Shown: in pieces, positions 1 through 7,232 of the stretch
Numbering within the stretch: position 1 is the stretch's first letter
Layout: each line of letters begins with the position of its first letter
From: JBAZLV01 sp041650055
Lineage (GTDB): Bacteria > Nitrospirota > UBA9217
Direction: 5' to 3'
Assembly: GCA_041650055.1 (NCBI GenBank)
Contig: JBAZLV010000025.1
Coordinates: forward strand, 1-33,253
Length of the DNA stretch: 33,253 bases
Program-made: the position numbers and the translations under genes
Notes under the pieces: model-generated
Told to the model about the DNA's origin: nothing
Database searches by the model: none
Seen by the model: only the letters and a program-made list of their open reading frames with translations

Positions 1-827
1 TTATCGGAAGCGGATATCAAATGTTATGCATCGTAAACCCTGAAGCAACTCTGTTGGACGAAACGGAAGGTTTCTGGGCGGATATGATTTCCACTCATCC
101 CCCGATCAGGAAACGAATTGAAATATTGCTTTGCATGGCACACACGGATTTTTCAACTTTAAACGGTTCACGAAAGAGTGAGCGCTCGAAATCCGACTCT
201 TTAATTTCAGCTTGTTATGCACTTGATCCCCGGCATCAATGGCAGGGACCTTTTGCTCTTTCGGAACTTGCTGCATTGCCGTGGTTGTCTCCGCTCACCT
301 GGGTAAGAATGAATAGCGATCAACCTATTGCGCGAGCATGGGAAAATCCATTCATTAATCAAATTTTCATCGCAAAACTTTCGCAAAAACAGACCGTAAC
401 CGGATGTAACTGCCCTGCCTGCCACTTGCCTCTTATGCAGGAATCATATAAAGGAACTCAAATCAGGCAATGCCGTTTTTGTGCGGGAGTTCTTGTTGAT
501 ACCGATAAAATTCCCCGGATACTTGCAAGAACAACTGTTGATGAGCCATGCATGGCACGCATGCACTCTTTGGCAAAAACAGTAATGCATGAAAACCAGC
601 TTGCTCAAACCCGTCAAAAACTGACAAGACCGGTAAAAAACTCCATTCTGCTTGTTCTCTGTCCCCAATGCGGTAATCCAATGTATCGCGGTTTCTACAG
701 TGGCGTTTATTTAATTGAGATTGATCGGTGCAGCATGTGCGGAATCACGTGGTTCGATCAGGATGAACTGATGATGTTGCAATCGCTTATTGAAATAAAG
801 AGAGATAACGAAAAAATTCTTCAATAG
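1..827 (+). CDS. C-terminal part of M48-type (HtpX-like) protease with GYF_2-like domain and two zinc ribbons (5' truncated)
   Basis: The reading frame is open to the left edge of the window (first full codon at position 3), so this is the 3' part of a longer gene. The first visible residues, with a THPPIRKRI motif, match the end of M48 (HtpX/Ste24-like) zinc metalloproteases, where THPP(I/T)xxRIxxL closes the catalytic domain. The HExxH active site would lie upstream of the window. A segment with W-x-GPF...EL and a later V-R-M (about nt 215-360) resembles the GYF_2/DUF4339 domain. Two CxxC...CxxC zinc-ribbon units of the zf-TFIIB type follow (CPAC/CRFC, about nt 411-490; CPQC/CSMC-G-x-WFD, about nt 660-770). 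The protein is probably membrane-anchored quality control, but membrane segments are not visible in this fragment. The M48 call rests on a short motif. The zinc ribbons are clear. Confidence 0.6.
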   Translation, partial: IGSGYQMLCIVNPEATLLDETEGFWADMISTHPPIRKRIEILLCMAHTDFSTLNGSRKSERSKSDSLISACYALDPRHQWQGPFALSELAALPWLSPLTWVRMNSDQPIARAWENPFINQIFIAKLSQKQTVTGCNCPACHLPLMQESYKGTQIRQCRFCAGVLVDTDKIPRILARTTVDEPCMARMHSLAKTVMHENQLAQTRQKLTRPVKNSILLVLCPQCGNPMYRGFYSGVYLIEIDRCSMCGITWFDQDELMMLQSLIEIKRDNEKILQ

Positions 828-850
828 ACTACGGCTATGGGAACCTGTAT

Positions 851-915
851 CCCCGATGGAACATTTCGGGGACGACAAAGTAAAGTCAGTCATTCCCGAA
901 GATTCAATCGGGAAT
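851..915. repeat. two REP-like hairpins in the intergenic gap
   Basis: Two perfect hairpins lie in tandem: CCCCGA (851-856) with TCGGGG (866-871), and ATTCCCGA (892-899) with TCGGGAAT (908-915), loop 8. The second, with its flanks GTC...CC, resembles the widespread intergenic palindrome of the form GTCATTCCCG...CGGGAATCC. It lies between two convergent genes, so it could also help end transcription, although no T-tract follows. Confidence 0.5.
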
Positions 916-926
916 CCGGTTTTCAA

Positions 927-1640
927 CTAAAAGGGTATCAAAACCGTTAATTTATTCATAATAAGCAATATCCCCATAAAAATCATGATACTGCCGCTCG
1001 TTAAACGTATGGCCTTCGCATATTTACTAAATGTTTTGAATGATGTAAGAAAGAGATTCATCATAATTCCCGAAATCAAAAAGGGAATCCCTAATCCAAG
1101 AGAATAGAACGACAGCAGCGCCATTCCTGTTTCCACAGTCTCTGTTTCCATTGCCAGGGCAAGCACCGATCCCAAAAAAGGCCCTGTGCAGGGAGTCCAT
1201 CCTGCGCCAAAAATAATACCGATAATAATGGTTCCCAAATAGCCTGTGGGTTTTTTCTGAAGATGCAACCGCATTTCTTTTTGCAAAAAAGAAAGAGGTA
1301 AAATATTCATAACCAGGATTCCCATAAGAATAATAAGAACCCCTCCCACAATCCGGATCGCATCGAGATATTGAAATAAAAGACTGCCTGCTGTACTTGC
1401 CGTTGCTCCAAGAAGAACAAAAATGAAAGAGAATCCGCCAATAAAACAAAGAGAGTGCAGAATTACAATATTCCTGTTTTGTTTCCTGGACTGCGAATCT
1501 TTCAGATGATCATAGCTTATTCCGGTAATATAGGAAAGATAGGATGGAATAAGAGGAAGAATACAGGGAGATAAAAAGGACGCTATTCCCATAAAAATGG
1601 AAAAGAAAGCCGTAGGAATTGTCAGATCAAGCACTTCCAT
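927..1640 (-). CDS. ccdA: CcdA-family cytochrome c biogenesis / thiol-disulfide transport membrane protein
   Basis: This 237-residue, very hydrophobic protein has about six membrane segments. CcdA (short DsbD-type) proteins pass electrons from cytoplasmic thioredoxin across the inner membrane to reduce periplasmic disulfides, for example on apocytochrome c. The family's two redox cysteines are present: C26 in SFLSPCILPLIP and C151 in GAGWTPCTGP. Length is typical of CcdA without the DsbD periplasmic domains. The gene is convergent with the preceding protease gene, and no cytochrome maturation genes are visible nearby. No ribosome binding site precedes the ATG. Instead a promoter-like pair ends 8 nt upstream (see promoter entry), so the mRNA may be leaderless. 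An internal Met at residue 17 is a possible but less likely start, because it would cut into the first membrane segment. Confidence 0.88.
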   Translation of the reverse strand: MEVLDLTIPTAFFSIFMGIASFLSPCILPLIPSYLSYITGISYDHLKDSQSRKQNRNIVILHSLCFIGGFSFIFVLLGATASTAGSLLFQYLDAIRIVGGVLIILMGILVMNILPLSFLQKEMRLHLQKKPTGYLGTIIIGIIFGAGWTPCTGPFLGSVLALAMETETVETGMALLSFYSLGLGIPFLISGIMMNLFLTSFKTFSKYAKAIRLTSGSIMIFMGILLIMNKLTVLIPF

Positions 1641-1648
1641 TATTTGGC

Positions 1649-1677
1649 ATGATACAAAGCACAGGGACGATAGTCAA
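1649..1677 (-). promoter_or_regulatory. predicted promoter of ccdA, leaderless-type spacing
   Basis: On the minus strand, TTGACT (1672-1677), a 17-bp spacer and TATCAT (1649-1654) are followed by 8 nt and then the ATG at 1640. Transcription would be expected to begin at or beside the start codon. No Shine-Dalgarno sequence is present. Confidence 0.5.
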
Positions 1678-1722
1678 GAACAGATTTTTAGGAAACTATT
1701 CATCCAATCAACATCTTTTCCG

Positions 1723-1767
1723 TTGACAATAATTTATAATTTCATTAACGTACAAACAATCAGGAGG
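1723..1767 (+). promoter_or_regulatory. candidate promoter elements and strong RBS before fchA
   Basis: TTGACA (1723-1728) and TATAAT (1735-1740) both occur but are only 6 bp apart, so they cannot form one standard promoter. TTGACA could pair with a weak TAACGT at 1746-1751 (17-bp spacer). A consensus AGGAGG (1762-1767) sets the ATG at 1772. Confidence 0.35.
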
Positions 1768-1771
1768 AATC

Positions 1772-2395
1772 ATGTATATAGATATGCCCTTTCGACATTT
1801 TATGGACAAACTCGCGAGTAGTTCTCCGGAACCAGGCGGGGGAAGCGTTGCTGCAGTTGCAGGAGCGCTTGGCGCTGCGCTTGTCAGCATGGTTGCGAAC
1901 CTTACCCTGGGTAAAAAAAAATATATGGATGTTCAAGCGCAAATTGAGTCCTTGCTGGCAGCGTCGGAAAAACTGCGAGAAATCATGCAGGAACTTGTAG
2001 AAAAAGATACCGAAGCATTCAGTGCAGTATCCGCCGTGTATAAAATGCCAAACAGCACTCCCGAGGAGAAAACAACTCGATTAGAGTCAATGCAAAAAGC
2101 GCTAAAAAAAGCAGCTCAGGTCCCTTTTGAAGTATGTGAACGCTCTCTTGATATTGCGAAACTTTCAAAACAGGCAGCCGATATCGGGAATACGGCTGTA
2201 GTAAGTGACGCGGGGACGGCGGTTCTTATAGCTCATGCATGCGCTGAAAGTGCTGCATTAAATGTACGGGTCAATCTCAAAAACATTCAGGATGAATATT
2301 TTAATAATAGGATCGAGGAACGTGTACAAAAAATCCTCGTTCAAATTGAAGAGTTAAAAAAGAACGTCCTGGAAACAACGTATAAAAAAATGTAA
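1772..2395 (+). CDS. fchA: methenyltetrahydrofolate cyclohydrolase (FchA / cyclodeaminase family)
   Basis: The 207-residue protein belongs to the cyclodeaminase/cyclohydrolase family (FTCD_C). In this family, clostridial FchA of about 208 residues converts 5,10-methenyl-tetrahydrofolate to 10-formyl-tetrahydrofolate, and the homologous domain of formiminotransferase-cyclodeaminase removes ammonia from formimino-folate. The N-terminal signature PEPGGGSVAA-x-AGALGAALVSMV (residues about 20-43) is the family's glycine-rich folate-binding segment. The rest is helical, as expected. Length matches the stand-alone enzyme, with no formiminotransferase domain. The gene is 15 bp upstream of folD and clearly in the same transcription unit, which favours the C1-pathway cyclohydrolase role over histidine breakdown. 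AGGAGG at 1762-1767 fixes the start. Confidence 0.85.
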   Translation: MYIDMPFRHFMDKLASSSPEPGGGSVAAVAGALGAALVSMVANLTLGKKKYMDVQAQIESLLAASEKLREIMQELVEKDTEAFSAVSAVYKMPNSTPEEKTTRLESMQKALKKAAQVPFEVCERSLDIAKLSKQAADIGNTAVVSDAGTAVLIAHACAESAALNVRVNLKNIQDEYFNNRIEERVQKILVQIEELKKNVLETTYKKM

Positions 2396-2410
2396 TTTAA
2401 TGGAGTCGCT

Positions 2411-3280
2411 ATGTCTGCAAACCTTTTAACCGGAAAAGAAGTAGCACAAAAAATTGAATCGGAAATACGAGAGAGCATCGTCATGCTCGGGGAAAAAGGA
2501 GTTACCCCTTCCTTAACCATTGTAGGTGTTGGCAATGCACCAGACGCCATTACCTATGCTAACAGAATAAAAAAAGCTGCTGATAAACTTTCCATAGCAT
2601 GTACCATTGAATTTCTTCCAGATACAACAAGTCAGAATGAATTCATTGCGATTCTTAAAGAGAAAAGCAGCAATAAAAAAATACACGGAATTATCGTACT
2701 GCGGCCACTCCCAACACATATTAAAGAAGAAACACTAAAATACCTTATTGATCCGGGAAAAGATATTGATTGTTTTAATCCCATCAATGCAGGGAAAATT
2801 TTCGAAGGAGATCTTTCAGGATTTGCTCCGGCAACAGCAGAGGCAGTAATGGAAATACTTCATTTTTATAATATTCCGATAAGTGGCAGGGAAACAGTGG
2901 TTATAGGTCGATCTATGATTGTAGGTAAGCCCCTATCGATGCTTCTTCTGAAAGAAAATGCCACCATTACAATATGCCATTCAAAAACTGAATCCCTTCC
3001 TGCCGTATGTAAACGAGCCGATATTCTTGTTGCTGCAATCGGTAAAAGTAAGATGGTAACCAAGGATTATATTAAAGACAATGCAACCGTAATAGACGTG
3101 GGAATCAATGTAGATGGAGATTCATTAACCGGAGATGTAAATTTTGAACAGGTAAAAGACGTTGCAGGAGCGATCACGCCGGTACCCGGCGGAGTTGGCG
3201 TAGTGACTACAAAAATACTGCTCAAGCATGTGGTCAAGGCAGCGATGATGAACAAAGATTCCTTCACTGCTAAAGCATAA
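2411..3280 (+). CDS. folD: FolD methylenetetrahydrofolate dehydrogenase, cyclohydrolase residues replaced
   Basis: This 289-residue FolD-family protein interconverts methylene- and methenyl-tetrahydrofolate with NAD(P). The dinucleotide-binding region VVIGRSMIVGKPLSMLL (about 164-180) and the C-terminal ITPVPGGVGVVTT signature are intact. Aligned from memory to E. coli FolD (offset of one residue), Tyr50 is kept as Y49 and Asp121 as D120. The catalytic Lys54 is Ile53, in YANRIKKAA, and Gln98 is Leu97, in GIIVLRPLP where bifunctional enzymes read GILVQLPLP. Lysine and glutamine at those sites are needed for cyclohydrolase chemistry, so this enzyme is probably a dehydrogenase only, with the adjacent FchA supplying the second step. 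The upstream gene ends 15 bp before the ATG, and TGGAG at 2401-2405 is the ribosome binding site. Confidence 0.9.
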   Translation: MSANLLTGKEVAQKIESEIRESIVMLGEKGVTPSLTIVGVGNAPDAITYANRIKKAADKLSIACTIEFLPDTTSQNEFIAILKEKSSNKKIHGIIVLRPLPTHIKEETLKYLIDPGKDIDCFNPINAGKIFEGDLSGFAPATAEAVMEILHFYNIPISGRETVVIGRSMIVGKPLSMLLLKENATITICHSKTESLPAVCKRADILVAAIGKSKMVTKDYIKDNATVIDVGINVDGDSLTGDVNFEQVKDVAGAITPVPGGVGVVTTKILLKHVVKAAMMNKDSFTAKA

Positions 3281-3284
3281 AAAT

Positions 3285-3864
3285 TTTTACCGCAGAGTAC
3301 GCAAAGGGGAGAGAAAAAAGATAGAAATGGATATAAATCAGCTCAGCAGTAAAATAATCAAAGCCGCTATGAATGTCCATTCGACTTTGGGACCTGGGTT
3401 GCTTGAAAGCGCTTACGAAGCCTGTTTATTGCACGAACTTCGGAAACTCGATTTGAAGGCTCTTTCCCAGGTTCCCCTGCCGGTTTTTTATGATGGCTTG
3501 AAAATCGACGCGGGTTATAGAATCGATTTGTTGATAGAAGAATCTATAATAGTCGAATTAAAGGCAGTTGAAAAAGTATTGCCGATCCATGAAGCACAAA
3601 TTCTTTCCTATTTAAAACTAAGCAGGAAAACTGTAGGGCTTTTGATTAACTTTAATGTAGTGCATTTAAAAAATGGAATCAAAAGAATAGTGAATGGGTA
3701 TTAATCAGCATCGTAAAATCTTCTGCTGCTATTTTTTTCACCCAACCAATCCTTCGCCTTTCCTCTCTTTATCCCCTCCGCGTCCCCAGCGGTAAAACGT
3801 CCTTCGGGTTTTTCCCTTTTACCAGAAATTCAGCTTTCCTCTCCATTCATCCTCTGCGGTAAAA
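3285..3864. mobile_element. putative 580-bp GxxExxY cassette bounded by 13-bp inverted repeats
   Basis: TTTTACCGCAGAG (3285-3297) and CTCTGCGGTAAAA (3852-3864) are perfect inverse copies and enclose a single small gene. The left end continues as TACGCAAAGGGGAGAG. The right side carries degenerate inverse copies of the same kind, such as CCTCCGCGTCCCC-AGCGGTAAAA around 3775-3797. ACCGCAGAG-type repeats are familiar next to GxxExxY genes in many genomes. No transposase is present, so any movement would need help from elsewhere. A target-site duplication was not identified. Confidence 0.5.
3327..3704 (+). CDS. GxxExxY protein (PD-(D/E)XK nuclease-like fold)
   Basis: This 125-residue protein contains the defining GLLESAYE motif (G-x2-E-x2-Y, residues 24-31). 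A nuclease-like core follows: D at 'RIDLLIE', the E-x-K of 'VELKAVEKV', and a downstream HEAQ-x-LSYL. Together these fit the PDDEXK_3 (GxxExxY) family, whose cellular role is not established. Length is typical and the gene appears intact. It starts 47 bp after folD but lies inside a pair of 13-bp inverted repeats, so it is probably an insertion rather than part of the folate operon. GGGGAGAG upstream (about 3306-3313) is a distant possible ribosome binding site, and the start is supported by the usual MDINxLSxKII beginning of the family. Confidence 0.85.
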   Translation: MDINQLSSKIIKAAMNVHSTLGPGLLESAYEACLLHELRKLDLKALSQVPLPVFYDGLKIDAGYRIDLLIEESIIVELKAVEKVLPIHEAQILSYLKLSRKTVGLLINFNVVHLKNGIKRIVNGY

Positions 3865-3875
3865 TCCACCATAAA

Positions 3876-3907
3876 AAAACCCCGGAAGATCGCTCCTCCG
3901 GGGTTTT
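3876..3907 (-). terminator. Rho-independent terminator of the porin gene
   Basis: CCCCGGA (3880-3886) pairs with TCCGGGG (3897-3903) and is extended by AAAA/TTTT. Read on the minus strand, the stem is followed by a run of seven T. It lies about 40 bp beyond the porin stop codon. Confidence 0.85.
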
Positions 3908-3945
3908 ACACTACTTTGTATCAGCACATCAAATGTGCTTTTAGC

Positions 3946-5328
3946 TTAGAACTTGAAGCTGAGCACGCTCTGCAAACCAGTTGCATCGCTGACACCTTTG
4001 CCAGCTGCCGTCTTGTAAGCATTACCCGGCATCATGTAGCCAAGCTTGATGTCCCATGACAAATTGGGATAGATCTGCCATTTTCCATACAGATCGAGTT
4101 CCTGACCAAGTTCTTTTGATTTCCCTGGGCCGTTATTAACGTTCGTTGCTCTGGTGGCCTGGAAATACCACAAATCAGCCTTTACCAATATGCTCTTCGA
4201 AACCTGGGAAGCTACACCAATATTCAAAGCTGTTGTACCGGCAAGACCGGTATAAAGCTGCTTCGTCGGTCCCTGGAGTTTGTAATCATAAATCAACGCT
4301 GTAAACTGTGACTGCTCTAACAGGGTAATAAACGTATTATTTCTTGAACCGCTGCCTGCATTGTCGCCACTGCCGCGACCCACCAATGCATTAATAGTGA
4401 CTGGGCCAACTGGCACGCTTGCCTGTACTACAACCAGATTGCCGTCAAAATTGACATCGCCATTCGTTGTTTGGGCTTTTCCATCCTGGATATCAGCTTC
4501 TACTTTCAGATTTACTGCGCCAATTTTTCCATTCATATACAGGCCAAGGTTAGCCAGTTTGAATTGCGAGGCAGTACCGGTAACAAGACTGGTGCCGGCA
4601 AGCTGAGTTACTTTTGCCGTATCTATCAATCCGGACCTTCCCGCGATAATGAGACCACCACGATCATTTAAGTAAGACAGGTTGGCGCCTACTTTAATCT
4701 TGTCAGTTGCCTTAACCGTGGCATCGAGACCATAGATATTGATATCAGTGCCTGCATTACCTCTGTTGCCTTCAAATGCCATGATATCGAAAAGTGTTAT
4801 CGTGGCAGGGCCTGCATTTACATACGCTACCAATGCATCTGAACCGTCATACGTTGACATAAGGAACCAACCATTGCTGAGTGACAGGAACTGATGACCA
4901 AGCTTCATTCCAACCGGTGTTCCGGGAATCAGGAAATCAACCCATGCTTCACGTATTGCAAGGCCAGTGTTCTGCTGATCTGTTGAATTACCACCAATTT
5001 GGTTCGATGAACCTGACTGGCTTGTATAGTTCCCCTGGTTAGCTTCAAAACGTCCAAAGTCATCCCATTCATTCTTGATTGCAACTTTACCCTTGAAGCC
5101 ATCACCCTTCACATTGACAAAAAGCTGTACTCTCTCCTGGGTAAGTCTTCTGTGGCTGCCATCTCTGCTTTTGTCGAAGAGTGTCCCTAATCCACCACCG
5201 TAACCACTATTCTGAAAATCACGGAACCGGATGTCGATCTGACCGCCCATGGTCACATCGACGGCAAAAGCTGCTGAACTAACGCAGACCATTGCCACTA
5301 CTATTGCTGCTACCAGAAACTTCTTCAT
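3946..5328 (-). CDS. outer-membrane porin with signal peptide
   Basis: The 460-residue protein begins with a clear Sec signal peptide (MKKF, hydrophobic core, cleavage after AFA at about residue 22). The mature start, VDVTMGGQIDIRFRDF, is typical of bacterial porins. It continues as alternating amphipathic strands and ends in SFKF with the C-terminal phenylalanine required for outer-membrane assembly. Phrases such as 'REAWVDFLIPGTPVGMKLG' and 'GLDATVKATDKIKVGANLSYL' resemble porins and alginate-export-like barrels of Desulfobacterota and Nitrospirota. The substrate is unknown. GGGAGGA sits just before the ATG. A strong terminator follows, so it is a single-gene transcript. The 457-bp upstream gap suggests regulated expression. 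Confidence 0.85.
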   Translation of the reverse strand: MKKFLVAAIVVAMVCVSSAAFAVDVTMGGQIDIRFRDFQNSGYGGGLGTLFDKSRDGSHRRLTQERVQLFVNVKGDGFKGKVAIKNEWDDFGRFEANQGNYTSQSGSSNQIGGNSTDQQNTGLAIREAWVDFLIPGTPVGMKLGHQFLSLSNGWFLMSTYDGSDALVAYVNAGPATITLFDIMAFEGNRGNAGTDINIYGLDATVKATDKIKVGANLSYLNDRGGLIIAGRSGLIDTAKVTQLAGTSLVTGTASQFKLANLGLYMNGKIGAVNLKVEADIQDGKAQTTNGDVNFDGNLVVVQASVPVGPVTINALVGRGSGDNAGSGSRNNTFITLLEQSQFTALIYDYKLQGPTKQLYTGLAGTTALNIGVASQVSKSILVKADLWYFQATRATNVNNGPGKSKELGQELDLYGKWQIYPNLSWDIKLGYMMPGNAYKTAAGKGVSDATGLQSVLSFKF

Positions 5329-5785
5329 CGTTTTTCCTCCCTTGCATAGATTTTGTTCCGAAAATCCGGAACACTAAGTAACTCTTTTATGAAGCAATCA
5401 AATTTAGATACTCAAAGATTTACAGAAATGCCAACTCATCCCCCCTTTCATTTATAAAATGGAAAAAAACAAATGATAAAAAAAGAGTAGAAATGAAATG
5501 CACAGAAGAACTCGTGGCGCAAGAAAGCACTCGAGTAGGACGCAACAATAATTCATAATATGTAGATCTGATAGTGGGTCCCATAAGCTCTATTGTTGAA
5601 TCCCAAGTGTTGCAAACTGCAAGCTACGGTTTCACTACTGCTACAAAAAAATATGCTGCTTTTTGGAATTTTTTTGGGGAAGCGTAACGCGACTATATCA
5701 AAGTTGCATAATCAAGTCAAGCCTTTTTTATTACTTAAAAACAAGCTTTTTTGTCAAAAATTCAGCAAAAAAACTGATTTCAGAA
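5329..5785. other. 457-bp intergenic region upstream of the porin gene
   Basis: The region is AT-rich and holds no convincing gene. It includes an inverted repeat, GTTCCG (5355-5360) and CGGAAC (5367-5372), in the porin leader. TATAAA-like sequences occur on the minus strand around 5450, but I could not pair a convincing -35 with them. The part next to 5786 is A/T-rich and may end the FadL-type transcript. Confidence 0.4.
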
Positions 5786-6994
5786 TTAGAATTTATAACC
5801 AATTGATAATGCAACAGCATGCACGTATGACTTATATGCGCCATTTAAAGAATTGGGATTCGTTGTTGCAACATCCGCTCCACTGTCATGTATGTTTCTC
5901 GTGGCAAACATCAAATAGAGATAGGCAGCATCAATCGTAAAATTCCCCAGGGTATAACCGGTACCCAGGGATAGACCGTAACGATCTGAATCCGGAACAC
6001 GGGTCTCAAAATAATGATCTGAAACAGGGTTTTGATCATAAAGAAATCCTGCGCGCAGCTTCCAACGATCCGTTAATGTATATTGGCCTCCAACACGGAC
6101 ATTCCAAACGTCATTCCATTGTTTTTCAATCAATATATTATTGAATGCTGCATTTCCTGACTTTACGAGAAGCTTGTCATAGGTAGACCACCATGTGTAA
6201 CCAATATCCGCATTCAAAGTAAGTTTCTCGCTTGCTTTTAACGAAACTCCCCATTGCAATAAATCGGGCAGTGTAATAGATGTAGTTGCAGAAGCTTCCG
6301 CAACTCCAGAGAGCTTTGCCATACCATTTAAATGCACTTTCATGCTGCGTCTGTAAGAAACTCCTGTGCTTAGCTTATCAGATATTTTATAAAAACCAGC
6401 CACATTCCATCCCCATCCATCTCCGGATCCATCAAGACCAAACGATGTTCCGGTTGCTGGATACATATTCGATAATTTAGCCGCCATGTAAACATAGGCA
6501 ACACCTGCTGCAACTGAGAATCTATTGTTCACATTATAGGCAACGACCGGATTAAATTCTGTGGTGAGAATTTTTGAAAGCATTGCGACTTCACGGGTTT
6601 TGTTATTGGTATGCCAATCAGTGGCCATACCAAATGGATTATTGATTCCAAAACCAAGAGACAAGCGATCGTTTAATTTATGCGTAGCATAAAAATATGC
6701 AGGAGAATGAATAGCACGGGAAGCAACATCAGTAGTTCCATCGGTGTTTTCATGAGAAAAATACGGTGCAAGAAAAACAACTCCCCCCATAAATCGGGTT
6801 CCATTCAGTTGCGTAAGAGCTGCTGGATTGTACCATACCGCTGAGGCATCATCTGCCTGGGCCGTAAATGCGCTTGCCATACCCATGGCTGAAGCGCTTT
6901 GCTCTGCAAGCCCGAACCCTGCAGCTGTTGCCTGGGATGAAGTAAAAAGAAATACCATCGCACAGAAGGCAAAAAGGAATGTTTGTTTTCTCAT
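5786..6994 (-). CDS. FadL/TodX-family outer-membrane transport protein
   Basis: This 402-residue protein starts with a Sec signal peptide (MRKQTF, hydrophobic core, cleavage near ATA-AGFGL). The typical FadL N-terminus follows: AGFGLAEQSASAMGMASAF, then 'DDASAVWYNPAALTQL', the NPAA motif of this family. The chain has barrel-like strands and ends in IGYKF with a terminal phenylalanine. Family members let hydrophobic molecules such as long-chain fatty acids or aromatic hydrocarbons through the outer membrane; the substrate here cannot be told. The second ATG (6994) is preferred to the one at 7006 because GGGGGGAG lies just before it and the protein then begins with a proper signal peptide. Expression is likely from the promoter at 7035-7063 and may respond to the inverted repeat at 7087-7116. 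Confidence 0.88.
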   Translation of the reverse strand: MRKQTFLFAFCAMVFLFTSSQATAAGFGLAEQSASAMGMASAFTAQADDASAVWYNPAALTQLNGTRFMGGVVFLAPYFSHENTDGTTDVASRAIHSPAYFYATHKLNDRLSLGFGINNPFGMATDWHTNNKTREVAMLSKILTTEFNPVVAYNVNNRFSVAAGVAYVYMAAKLSNMYPATGTSFGLDGSGDGWGWNVAGFYKISDKLSTGVSYRRSMKVHLNGMAKLSGVAEASATTSITLPDLLQWGVSLKASEKLTLNADIGYTWWSTYDKLLVKSGNAAFNNILIEKQWNDVWNVRVGGQYTLTDRWKLRAGFLYDQNPVSDHYFETRVPDSDRYGLSLGTGYTLGNFTIDAAYLYLMFATRNIHDSGADVATTNPNSLNGAYKSYVHAVALSIGYKF

Positions 6995-7034
6995 ATCTCC
7001 CCCCATTCACATGAGACTGAGTATAGATGCGTGC

Positions 7035-7063
7035 AGTATAGAGATAAATATATGGCAGGTCAA
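7035..7063 (-). promoter_or_regulatory. predicted sigma-70-type promoter of the FadL-type gene
   Basis: On the minus strand, TTGACC (7058-7063), a 17-bp spacer and TATACT (7035-7040) give a good match, leaving a leader of about 35 nt before the ATG at 6994. Confidence 0.65.
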
Positions 7064-7086
7064 ATGGAAAGATAAATGAAGCGATT

Positions 7087-7116
7087 CAATACATTTGAGA
7101 ATCTTATAATGTATTG
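7087..7116. promoter_or_regulatory. 9-bp inverted repeat, probable operator
   Basis: CAATACATT (7087-7095) and AATGTATTG (7108-7116) are perfect inverse copies with centres 21 bp apart, two helical turns, as expected for a dimeric DNA-binding protein. The match continues imperfectly outward (GATT against GTAAC). It lies between divergent genes, about 24 bp upstream of the -35 of the FadL-type gene, a position that suits an activator. Confidence 0.5.
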
Positions 7117-7196
7117 TAACAGAATTTTATTTGCAAATGCACCTTACGCGTATAGAGACTTGTCAAGAACGAAAAGCTTTTTATGGACTAATGAGG

Positions 7197-7202
7197 TATA
7201 AT
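7197..7202 (+). promoter_or_regulatory. -10-like TATAAT before the HAD gene
   Basis: A consensus TATAAT lies 31 bp before the ATG at 7233, with AAGGGA (7221-7226) as the ribosome binding site. No good -35 is present at 17 bp, so this is weak evidence. Confidence 0.3.
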
Positions 7203-7232
7203 GAGCCTTCAAAAACCTATAAGGGACCACAC

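Noticed and set aside
5500..5640. Possible tRNA-like sequence (GGGTCC..., TTGAATCCC)
   Set aside because: No cloverleaf can be drawn: the acceptor and anticodon stems do not pair.
5593..5940. 115-codon plus-strand open frame running into the FadL-type gene
   Set aside because: Low-complexity K/L/F-rich start in AT-rich DNA and antisense to a barrel gene for its last half; no ribosome binding site.
7131..7232. 34-residue N-terminal extension of the HAD phosphatase
   Set aside because: The ribosome binding site and family N-terminus agree on the ATG at 7233, and a -10-like TATAAT lies inside the extension.
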